Source: Moringa oleifera
Lineage: Eukaryota; Streptophyta; Magnoliopsida; Brassicales; Moringaceae
Assembly: GCA_021397835.1 (NCBI GenBank)
Contig: JAJFZO010000037.1
Span: 1-64,000, forward strand
DNA length: 64,000 bases
Reading direction: 5' to 3'
Positions 36,780 through 46,574 of this stretch are shown piece after piece (the first letter of the stretch is position 1; the number at the start of each line of letters is the position of its first letter). The notes below the pieces were generated by a model, which ran no database searches, was not told the DNA's origin, and saw only the letters and a program-made list of their open reading frames with translations. The position numbers and the translations under genes are program-made.

Positions 36780-39588
36780 TCATAGACGAATTCTTCTCTC
36801 GTTTTCTTTTTCGTGTAAAACTTAGTTGTCTTTTGGATAAAATTAAGTGTTTACAGATAGCACGGTTAGACCAAAAATAGGAATTTTGAACTGATCTTCT
36901 TGAACTTGTATTGATCTAATATAAGCTCAAGTAAAGCAATAACAAAGGCACCAACTAATGCACCTCATCTAGCCAAACAACATTCAAAATCAACTAAACA
37001 TGATCAGTTAGCTAGCCAGTAAACAAAACATCGAGCAAGCAAGCATTTAATCCTATCAATAAGGACGTAAACCAAATCGATCGAGACAAGGGTTAGAGGT
37101 GGTCAGCAATTGCCTACATCCACGTTAGATCTTTTCCAAACAAGAGATCAAAACCTGCGCTAAATAAGGCTTATAGATCAAACTTAGAGAAGATGAAAGG
37201 GAGGCTTTGAACTAGCAGATTTAGGTCAAATATTATTCTCTGATTACATATCAAAGCTAATCATAAGCATAGATATAAACTCGCCTATCAAATTAAGGAT
37301 TATGGATCCCAACTTTTACTACAAGAATGTCCCTCTCTTACCCTCTCTTTCTCCCTTAAAATCTGTTTCATTTAAGAAATTGAATGGTCTTATACAGGGA
37401 GTTGACTGTAGTTGTCCTGTGTGCTCAATCAACTTGTCGAGCTGGCTTGTTTGTCGTCCAGCTCACTAGTCACGTAAATTACACCTCACCATTCTTGAAA
37501 GCTAACTCAACAGCTCGTAACCAAACAACAACCACAAGGTAATGGCTGGTCCTTTGATTTAATCTGGTTATGACAATATACATATGAGTTAATCTCTTAC
37601 ATTTCATATCATCAAAAATTACATTACTAAATATAGAATTTCATTTTGATTTACACCTTACAATTGTATTTTTAAATCATAAAACTAATTTAAAAATATA
37701 ATTAATTCCGTAACAATTAAGTGTTTGATAATGACAATATTTACAATATAATATGAGTTAAGACAACACCATATCCATTAAGCAACACTATGTTTGTTAT
37801 CCCATGCTTAATTATAAAAGCAATAAAACTAACTTCTATAAAGTTTGTCACTAAAAGTGATGGAGGCATATTGTTTATTTGTCATTTTTGTGAAAACTTC
37901 AACCGTTAACGTTCTAATTTTTTATAAAAAATAAAATAAAATCATGCTAAAAGTCATCTTTGAAAGAGACAACCCTGAAAATTAAGAATTGAATTATTAC
38001 AAAACTTCCATCGGATATTATGGAAGTTGGAGATTTTCATCATCTTGGATTTTGTAACCATGGCTCTGAAAGATAAGAAAGCTACCTTGTGTGGGCCCAT
38101 TAGGTGTAAGATGGGACTGCAGATAGCCAATGAAGAACAGTAGATATAGAACTGCAGTTAATCACTTCAAAATGAAACGAGTAAGCCAATGAATTTACGA
38201 CAAAAACCATTCAAGCTAAAGAGGAGGTAAACATAGCTCCTTGGCAGGTATTTACAAGGGGAGAGATTCTTGGAAACCACTGCTGCTGTGTTGTGTTGAA
38301 ACGTCAAAGTGGAATTAGCCGCCTTTCTTTAGAGACAATAAAGCAGGGAAGAGTTTTGGCAACTTTTTAATTAGGTCTGCCCTTTGCCTTTAAGATTTAA
38401 AGTTTTTTATTCCGCAGAATAGCATCTGAAGCTCTCTAGATTTTCCTATAATTATATCTTCATGAAATCAGATATTTGGAATTAAACCATGCAAAACTTA
38501 AACCCTAAAGCCTATGAAGCAAAACCAGGGGCCTAGATTTCAGACTTGCAGTAATTTTTGTTGCATATATAGCACTCAGGGAAGCAAGTAGAAAGCACGC
38601 GATGCCTAAACATCTACCCCTAGATTCTATAAAACTATTGTAATTAATTTTGTTAAAAACCCATGACCCCACATAATTATTGACCAAATAAAAACCACAA
38701 ATAGAAAGTATAGAGTAAACAAAAATTTTGACTTTTCGGACGAGCAGAGAATTGTCTTGCGGTCACACCTGGCAGGCCACTAAAGGGCTAGGAGGTGATT
38801 TAATCAAAAACAAGCATCATTTGACAGGTAAGTAATAAAAAATTAGTAAAGAGCAAAAGAGGGTTCCAGCAGACAAGTGGGTAAGTGAACCATGTGCGAT
38901 CATGTGGTGGTTGGCCCTCATGTGGGTCCACAATCCCACTTCTCCAAACCCTCTTCCTTTTTGAAATGAAATTCCTCAAAAGTAAAAAGAAAATCGCAAC
39001 ACGACATGTCTTGTTTTATATAGTGCGTGTGCATTACGCGCCTTTGTAATTGGAGAAGTGACAGCATGCCATGGCTCCTATCTTCAGGCGCGTTATCATT
39101 CTTTCCCGCAATAAAGCAACGTGAACATGAAAGATCTTCCAAAACTTTTATTATCTTTTAAATTTTGCGTGAATCCTACGCTCGCTATTGCATAGAGGTA
39201 TGCATGGCACGTTATTTCCTTTTCAATTACATAATACAGAAGATACGCAAAGTTAAATCACATAAATTGAAGGAAACCTTTATTACAAAAAGAAGATTCA
39301 GTTCTTTCTTTTTTACCGTTAAAATACCATCATCTCATTTCTCACCTTGTTTTCTTCTTCCAATCCGTTAATATATGTACTAGTTACCTTTCTCTCTCTC
39401 TCTCTCATCCGTAGGATATGGTGGGCTTATAATGTAAGTTCTGTCAGAATTGAGGTTTTGCCTTTTGTACTTGGAAGGCGCCCTTTATGTCAGAAGCAAA
39501 TCCCAACCTCCAATCTGTGTAATGGTCGTTTGTCCTTCTCTCTTCTCAAAAAGCGACTTCTGTCAGAGTTAGTTATTGCTTACATTCT
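36780..39588. other. Non-coding; transposon flank grading into the IBH1-like promoter
   Basis: No coding sequence is recognised. The left part (to about 37,550) could be LTR sequence of an unassigned element. The right 1 kb is less AT-rich and contains a (TC)n tract at 39,389-39,406. It is the likely upstream region of the gene at 39,665. Confidence 0.45.
39389..39406 (+). repeat. (TC)n pyrimidine tract upstream of the IBH1-like gene
   Basis: A run of nine TC units lies about 260 bp before the start codon. Such pyrimidine patches are common in plant core promoters and 5' UTRs. Here it is probably too far upstream for a leader unless transcription starts early. Confidence 0.6.
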
Positions 39589-39594
39589 ATAATC
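39586..39594 (+). promoter_or_regulatory. Possible TATA element of the IBH1-like gene
   Basis: CTATAATCT lies about 75 bp before the ATG, at the right distance for a short 5' UTR of roughly 40-45 nt. The match is only fair. Confidence 0.3.
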
Positions 39595-39664
39595 TCACAC
39601 AATCCACATCCAGCATATCCCTCTCTGTAAACCCCCTAGTTTTGTTTCTTCGCTTTTGGCCACC

Positions 39665-40123
39665 ATGATTCCGAACGTCGTGAAACCTGCCGCAAATTCT
39701 CCATCTTCTGCCCTTAGATTTCTCCGATCCTTCTCCAGGATTAAAAGCAACAAGCACTTTGAAAACCCAGATGAGGAAATCAGGAGACGTAGCCAGAGAA
39801 TAAAGGTTGCTGCATATTCTTCCATGGCTCGTAGTGTCGGGTCAAGGAGAGTGTGGAGCAAAGCCCTCCTTTTGAAGCTTCGGAAACGAGCAAGCCGCCG
39901 TGGATTTGGGAATCCGAAATGCGTTTTAAGCCAAAACAAGCTTAGGGCTGTCAAGACAAGGCCTTCAAGGGAGCCTAGCCAGGCCAATAGGCTCCGAAAG
40001 CTTGTGCCCGGTGGTGAAGCCATGGACATATGCAATTTGTTAGAGGAAACTGCTCATTACATAAAATGCCTCAGCGCCCAGGTTAAGTTGATGCAAAGTA
40101 TTGCTGATCGTTTCTCCAATTAA
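39665..40123 (+). CDS. IBL1: IBH1-like atypical bHLH transcription regulator, 152 aa
   Basis: This is a nuclear helix-loop-helix protein lacking a canonical basic DNA-contact motif. IBH1/IBL proteins restrain cell elongation in the brassinosteroid network by dimerising with and blocking activating HLH/bHLH partners. The ATG at 39,665 lies in a GCCACCATGA context. An open extension upstream has no ATG. The N-terminal region has SSALRFLRSFSRIKSN (about residues 12-30). A middle basic segment (SQRIKVAAYSSMARSVGSRR, WSKALLLKLRKRASRR) resembles the RRS.RIK.AA..SMA..VGSRRAWSRALL signature of this family. The C-terminal HLH (about residues 100-148) has ANRLRKLVPGGEAMDICNLL and EETAHYIKCLSAQVKLMQSI. 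It is a single exon and intact, and its GC-richer codon use stands out from the AT-rich surroundings. Whether it is IBL1 or another IBH1-clade member cannot be settled here. Confidence 0.88.
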   Translation: MIPNVVKPAANSPSSALRFLRSFSRIKSNKHFENPDEEIRRRSQRIKVAAYSSMARSVGSRRVWSKALLLKLRKRASRRGFGNPKCVLSQNKLRAVKTRPSREPSQANRLRKLVPGGEAMDICNLLEETAHYIKCLSAQVKLMQSIADRFSN

Positions 40124-40888
40124 ACATGGTTACCGCTTCATAGTTCCTTTTATTTACTGTTAGATGAGAAAGAAACGGAAAAGGTAAAGGTCAATATATA
40201 TACGAGTTACAATATATGTGTGTTTGTGATTGTGTAAATACAAAAAACTTGAGTTATTGCCACAGATGTTTCCTTACTGCTATAGCAGCCCTATTCTTAA
40301 AAATACGTGCTGCTGAAATTTTAATATTTTGTATCTAGAAATCACGGCCTCCTCTCTCTCCCTCAAATCTAGTCTCTCACTCTGTCTCCCATCCCTTACC
40401 AATAACAGCTTCACCCTTTGTCACCCCCGGAACCGCTGACAGCAGCATCCCCAACCTATCTTTTTCTAATTAGATTTCCACTTTGAGGGTAAAAAAAATA
40501 AAAACAGTGGTACTCCAAGATATCAAGTCGCTTTTAGGCATTTATCACACAATTGTAGTAAAACCATTTGCCGTTTAAATACATGCGCCCAAGAGAGCTT
40601 GTGGCTTTTCCTTAGTAACCACTATTTAGTACACCCCGATACTTTCAAAAGCATTTGGATACATATAGGGCTTTGAAAAGCTGAGCCTAGCATGTTATAA
40701 TTGAAAATGATGTGCTTTTTGTATTCTGGTGGAACTTGATCCAGTGATTCAATCCATGACCCAGTTGTAATATTTGTGTTCTCAAATGAAATAGAGGTCA
40801 CAGTACCGCCAACCAAGGAGTTGAGATGTAAGGCTGGAAGATTAATTAGGGGGAGGAGAGGGATGAGGAGATAGTAGTGCAGGCACAT

Positions 40889-40924
<36 letters not shown>

Positions 40925-42079
40925 AGGGGTAGGCCCTTGCGGTGAGCTTAATTTCTTCTTGGTCTTAGTACGATACTTTCCCTTGAAGAAGGAAAACGAA
41001 ACACTGATGATGATGAGTCGCCAGCAGTGTGAGTAGGAGATGATGGTGAGAATGGAAAGGCAAAAAGAGAAGGTAAGGCAGTGGACAGACACAGGGAGAG
41101 TTCTGAGTAGGGACCTAGCCTAGGGGCCTGCTATGTCTCTGTGATCTGATGAGGCCCCGTACTATCTTCTCATAAGGGCCGGGCAAAATAGTTAATTTGT
41201 ATTTTTTCAAGAAAAACTATCGCCAGTACACTAAGGCCAACTATGGAGCAATGTCGTCTGTATACAGAAGGATCGATTTTGTGAGCATCTAATTAATAGC
41301 CGCTATTAAGTTACACATGCAAAGATAAACGCGTACATATGTATGCGTACATAAACATCCATATACATAGAAATCTACCAGTGTATGCCATTCGAGGACT
41401 ATTGCAATTCAATGTAACTCTCTACCTAGGATGGGTTCTGTTGACTGTACATACATATTGCCCCACCACGAACGTAACATGTGTGTATGTATGGCTGATT
41501 TAATGTCCCTGTGACTTATATTTGGGACTGGTAGGCAGAATATTGGAGCAACATAGATAGAGTTGGACCATAGTTATCATAGCTCAAGGCTCTATGCAAT
41601 GGAAAGTATCCATAACCCTCCACCTATTCGTAGCTAGGTTTTTCACTTACAGATGCATGTGAAACTGATGTTTGATCTATGGCCTATCTGATCGAGATAA
41701 TTTATTTTATTTGCACATTCGTCTGAAATCTCAGGCGCAAAAAAATCAGCACTACTGTTTAATTTTTATTGGTTTGAGATCTTATGCACAAAAGATTCTT
41801 TTCTTTCTTTTGCTCTACAATAGCAGCATGTAGCAAAAGAATCTTTTATTTATTCATTTTCAGAATAATCTGGGTGTATAATGTATTACACAATTCTATC
41901 CCATTTAAAACACTTGAAGGATCATTTCCTTAGACAAATAGAAGATGACAAACCCCTCTTATGATAAGGGGCTCAATAAATCAGCATTGATCATTTCTTC
42001 ACACTAGCAGGATTGCCCAACATTAAAGACTTAAAAACAAAAAATGGTATTTGATAAAACAAGTGTTTCATACAGTACA
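40124..42079. other. 3' flank of the IBH1-like gene; no supported gene
   Basis: On the - strand a frame of 156 codons (40,622-41,092) is open, but it has no ATG until its second half and includes the (GA)n tract read as Ser-Leu repeats. Its C-terminal part (GSWIESLDQVPPEYKKH) is of normal composition but matches nothing I know. I saw no microRNA of the well-known families here. From 41,100 to 42,079 nothing is recognised. Confidence 0.45.
40891..40920 (+). repeat. (GA)15 microsatellite
   Basis: Fifteen perfect GA units lie about 770 bp downstream of the IBH1-like stop codon. Confidence 0.95.
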
Positions 42080-43000
42080 CACTACAACATAAAGGAGTTA
42101 TAATGACAATTATTTCAATTTTTAATATCAATTATAATTACTATTGAAATTTTTATTGACAATTATTCGAAGTCTGATGTAGTCAGGGTCAAGAAAATGC
42201 AATAACAATTGTGATGATTGTTGGTAAGGATTAAAAAAAAAAATCCCTAAAATATTATGGATTTAGTGATAATTTTTAACTATAATTAATAATTATCATA
42301 AAAAATAAATATGATTTGTGATAATTAATAATTACTACTAAAGGTAAATGTATCAAGCGATCCTTATTAAATCAATTAATAATTACCGCTAAAGCTAAGT
42401 TGACATTTGTATTGTTTGCGACAATTAGTAATTGTTACTAAAACATTTTGTTAGTGACAATATTTTCTATCATTAAATGTTAATATAATTATTGTTATAG
42501 GTCAAATTATAATTTTGTTAAAATAATTAAATATTGCTACTAAAAAGATTAACAATGATTATGCGCCGACCATTAAACAATGATTTTTAAAAACGATTAC
42601 AAATTGTTATTTGCTAACCATTGAACAAGAACCACTGAAAGAGTCATTTAAGTGCAATTAATGAATTACTGCTATTTATTTTTAGAAATTATAAGTTGAA
42701 GTAAAAAAAAATAAAAATTTATGACCTATAGCATTAGGTTATTAAAATAACAAAAATATTGTCTATATCTTCTTACATAATAAAATATATCCAAAAGTTA
42801 AATATTCATCTATTGAAATACAATTCAAAGTAATAATTCCACTAATACTTCCAAATTTTAAAGAGCTAAAAGCTAATACATTAACTTCATAAAATATCAT
42901 TTGTTAAAATCGCCAACAAATAATGGTTAATTCTCAATGTATGACCTAAAAAAAAAATACATGTAAGAATCATGTATGAAATACAAGTAATATTTTGCAA
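42080..43000 (+). mobile_element. CACTA-type left end with subterminal repeats
   Basis: It begins CACTACAACATAAAGGAG. Repeats such as AATTACTACTAAAGG, AATTACCGCTAAAGC, AATTGTTACTAAAAC and TATTGCTACTAAAAAG are spaced through 42,240-42,545, as in CACTA subterminal regions. No transposase is seen nearby. A candidate opposite end, TTTTTTGTAGTACTG, lies at about 46,423-46,438 beyond a gypsy LTR, so the element is either non-autonomous or split by that insertion. Confidence 0.5.
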
Positions 43001-43600
43001 GAACCAATAAATAATACTTACCCTTAAAAGTTCAAACACAAGTCAGCACTTTGTGAAACACTTCTATCAGCACTGACATTATGAATATATTAAATATAGA
43101 AAAATAAATAAAAAATATTAACTCGGTTAATTTGCATTCTCATATTTCAAATTTGCACTCGATACACCTCTATCATACTATTTGCTTTAATTGCGCAGGC
43201 TAAAAAAGAGTAGAAATCATACCTATTTCCAACCATTATGGTCTAAGCAAGCAATGATCTTTATGTTGATATCAGGCAGCTGCCTAGCTTCAAGAGTAAT
43301 CTTTGCACCAAATAACTTTATTGCTTTTATAGTCTTATAAACATCATTTGATTACTTTTCGAAAAGTAAGTCAAACAAGATATGATTCAACTTGCTAAGC
43401 ACCAACCAAAAATGTAAAAACAAGATAAAGGCAAAAGAAACCATAGCAATTAAAGATGACATATTGCCACCACTTGAAATTCATAATATATTTCTTAGGC
43501 TTGATCCTAGTAGTAATTAATACCAAACACAAGTAATACTAAACTATGTTTTATTAGCAAATCGGCTAATAGGTGTAGGAATTAGCTGAATCATGGTTCC
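43001..43600. other. Unassigned AT-rich stretch
   Basis: A - strand segment at about 43,230-43,370 can be read as YKTIKAIKLFGAKITLEARQ followed by LPDINIKIIACLDHNGW. It looks protein-like but is too short to identify. It may be CACTA or gypsy internal sequence. Confidence 0.25.
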
Positions 43601-43639
43601 TTGAGTTAAGATGATAGAAGGATGGGTCACTGGAGACGA

Positions 43640-46304
43640 ATGGGTGAAATATCGAGTGTAACTTTGTTGAAGAGTTCCTATTCGCCATGAGGGCTAGTAG
43701 CTAGCCCTGATTTCTAAGTGAGGTAATGATTGGCACAGTTTACCTAAAATTAGAGAGTTTGAAACTTTCCAAGAAAGAGTGATGGAGAGTCTAATTGAAG
43801 TTGTAAATGAATATTAGGCTTCAACCCCTTATTGTTAGTAAAAGCATACTCACCACTTTCTCATTTAACTTTTTTGACTCTTTTACAAAGGAGAGTTTGC
43901 CTATTTTCATATGCTTAAATGAAAATGTCTATCTCTAAGTTCTGCAAAAGATATAAAAATATATGATGATGGAAGCTGAAGTTTTAAGATGGACAGTGGT
44001 TCTTCTACACTTCCATGATAGTATTTAAAAGGAGAAAATAGATTAGAAATTTCAAAAGGAAGTCTATTTCATTTCTCATAAAAAGATTAAATTAGGATTA
44101 AAAGAAAAAATACATCTTGTCGGTCCTTTCTTTAGGATCAATGGTCACTTTATTCAATTCTTATAAAATTTAATTCATAGAATTCAAGGATATGAAGACA
44201 GGGCTCCTTATGGGGTCAGGCATTACTGGAGTAAGTTGAGAGGCAGATGAGGTACTAAGAGCAGTAGTTATGAAATCTAAGTTGAGGTTGGGATATTCCT
44301 TCAACACCTTAGCTTTAATATCTTTCCTAACCTCTTAAAAAACTTTTGCATGCTCCTCAAGAATCAGTTTATTCAGCTCATCACTATCTTTGAAGGTTGT
44401 TACAACTTTTTCCCTAGCAGAAGCCAACTGCTCCAAATGATCCTTCTTTAACTCTCTTATTGAAATCCAAAGTCAATCTTCATCCTTTATATTTCTACCT
44501 TCAATATGGAAATCTCTTAATCTTCCTTTTGCTTTTGTTGCTGAAAAGTTATGACTTTAACTACTAGCTCAGCCCCCACTTCTTAGCTTCTTCAAGAACC
44601 TTTTCAACCTTTTAAAATACTATTTCAAATTGACTCTTAATCTCATATTCTTTTGTTATCGAGGCAAAAGCTTGAATAGCTTGTAAACAAAAGAGATTAT
44701 GAGTGAACAATGAAAATAAGAAAAAACCAAAGTGTTTGAGCAGAAGACATGATTTTTACCTCAGCTAACAGGTTAGACATCCTCTTTTAAGTGCATTCTC
44801 TTCCTGTCTAGTAGAACTAAAAAAGTAAAAACTGGTAACACCATTTCATGGATAATTTTCTTGATATTTTTGGTGAGAGAAGAAATGGTGACAGTTTAAC
44901 GCTACAGTTAAGAAGAAAAGTCTGCAAAACTCATTATTTATATGGAGTACTCTACTAGCTATGTGCCTTTTGTAGGAAGAGTATTGCCACTTTGCCTTTC
45001 TTTAAGTATGATCTTGGAGATGTCTTCTCAACCACTATCGTCATCTCTTCAAAGTTGTTTTTTTTCCATCCCTATGCATTACTAAGAAGTGATCTGCAGA
45101 AAAGAAAATAAAAGAAAGTCAATGATAGTCTACCAACAGCAAAAAATTCATATCATAGTGAAAACTAAATTATTCGATGATGGAGACTTTAATTCATATG
45201 AAGGAAGAGTATTTCTAAGAAAAGGTCTCTTGGTGGGGGAAGGAAGGCTCTCCAGAAGATGTACAAAGACAATCTTTTAGGAAACTAGGTGAAAATGTAC
45301 TTTAGCTATCCAAGCATCATAAAGGTATACTGACATGAGCAAAGTCTTTTAGCTACTTGCCAGAGTCTCCTTAAAAGTAGCAAGAGACTCACAAAGTGTG
45401 GTGTCACTACCATAATCTTGGTTAGGAAAGCTCCACATGTTAGTCGTAAGAGAAATTCTATTCTAAAGCACCTAGAAATATGATTGTCTCTAATGCTTCA
45501 CTCTCTTTAGAAGATCAAAAGCAAATACTGAGGGCCTGTTGGAGGAGAAATACTAAAATCTCTTACGGCATCCTAAATAGGTCATAGTTGCTTTTAGTTC
45601 AAAAAATCTAAAAAACACTAAGGATGATAATTCTATGATTCTTGATTCTAAACACCTAGTTAAGAAAGTAACTAAGATTTTCTAGGATTCGAGAACTAGT
45701 AGAGATGGGATACCTTATAATTTTCATAAATCTCTCTAAACAGAGTGTTTAGAGGAAGCCTCATTTGAGACATTTCTCAAATACACAAAGGGTGCTCAGC
45801 TTTTAGATAAGGGCTTATCATTAGAAGTAGGTATCACCATGCCCACTGAGGCAGGGATCTCGTAAGCTCTCTCAATCCTAAACTAAATCCTTGTTTGTAG
45901 CCACCAAAGGGCCTAAAATTCTATAATAAGCTAGAGTATATAAGTAAGAAAGAGTAAGAAAAAAGTAAAATTTACCTAAAGAAAATAAAGAGCGTTACTG
46001 AAAAAAAGGAGACTTACCCTAAAAGAAATTGTAGAAATTAAAAGAAGTAAAAAGTGGCTTTTAAAGTAGAAAAATAAGAAGATTGTAAGGAAAAATAGCC
46101 GGGTGAAAGAAAACATTTTAAAAGGAAATTAGCCATTGGGGTAGAGTTGTCGTGAAATACAGCTTCTTCAAAAGTGAGGCTGTTGATGTAGCATAATACT
46201 ACCAATATGGCATGCATGGCTAGGTGCCTCAGATGTCTTGTGAAGAGGAAGTTGATGTGACAGGGCATGAGTTATGGATACCTAAAGAGATTGGTGGTGA
46301 CTTC
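43640..46304 (+). mobile_element. Tat/Ogre-like gypsy LTR arm, copy B, with primer-site junction
   Basis: It is collinear with copy A: TTAGTAAAAGCATACTCACC at about 43,838 matches TTGGTAAAAGCAGACTGTCC at 22,963, then comes the antisense gene, then the GATGTGGCA-type region. The junction is CCTAAAGAGATTGG followed by TGGTGACTTC at 46,295-46,304. The leader after the site (TTTCTCACGCTATGGGTTTC) also matches copy C, so this is the 5' end of an element. The microsatellite and leader part present in copies A and C (about 1 kb) is missing here. Confidence 0.55.
44110..45885 (-). pseudogene. Antisense Transposase_28-like gene of the gypsy arm, copy B
   Basis: This is the same gene as at 23.2-25.1 kb, in the same position and orientation relative to its LTR arm. 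Read leftward it has YEIPASVGMVIPT at about 45,870, a Ser/Asp-rich linker near 45,200, and an apparent donor after NLLAEV (about 44,758). Past the intron it has AIQAFASITKEYEIKSQFEI, then LKKDHLEQLASAREKVVTTF, KDSDELNKLILEEHAKVF and VLKEYPNLDF, with the C-terminal tail TPVMPDPIRSPVF. Stops and at least one frameshift are present. Its coil region is closer to a readable protein than copy A's. The function is unknown; it is a transposon-borne extra ORF. Confidence 0.6.
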
Positions 46305-46362
46305 TAATATTTTCTCACGCTATGGGTTTCTCTATTTTGAAACCTTGGTTATGACAACTTAA

Positions 46363-46438
46363 AGTGTTATCGACCATAATCTAATATAGTATTTAGATGA
46401 TAATTTTTTTTCAATCGTTATTTTTTTGTAGTACTGTT
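46363..46438 (-). mobile_element. Possible CACTA right end
   Basis: Homology of copy B with copies A and C stops at GACAACTT (46,362). The next 75 bp end in TTTTTTTGTAGTACTG, resembling an inverted CACTACAAAAAA terminus. TTTAGATGATAA left of it and CATCATCTAAA right of it form an inverted pair, as subterminal repeats might. It is degenerate, and pairing with the end at 42,080 is inference. Confidence 0.3.
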
Positions 46439-46574
46439 CTCATCGTCATAATAGATGACACTTTAACAATCATCATCTAAAATCTTTTTGGATCGTTGAA
46501 AAAAATATAATAATAATGTTAATAAAATTTATAGGTTCAAAAAACTTACGGGTTTTATAGTCAATCAAAAATGA

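Noticed and set aside
39595..40035. 146-codon minus-strand frame over the IBH1-like gene
   Set aside because: It is antisense shadow of a GC-richer real coding sequence.
42080..42660. CRISPR-like or satellite array of AATTACTACTAAA motifs
   Set aside because: Spacing is irregular and units are degenerate, and the array starts at a CACTA-type end. Subterminal transposon repeats explain it, and CRISPR is not expected in plant nuclear DNA.
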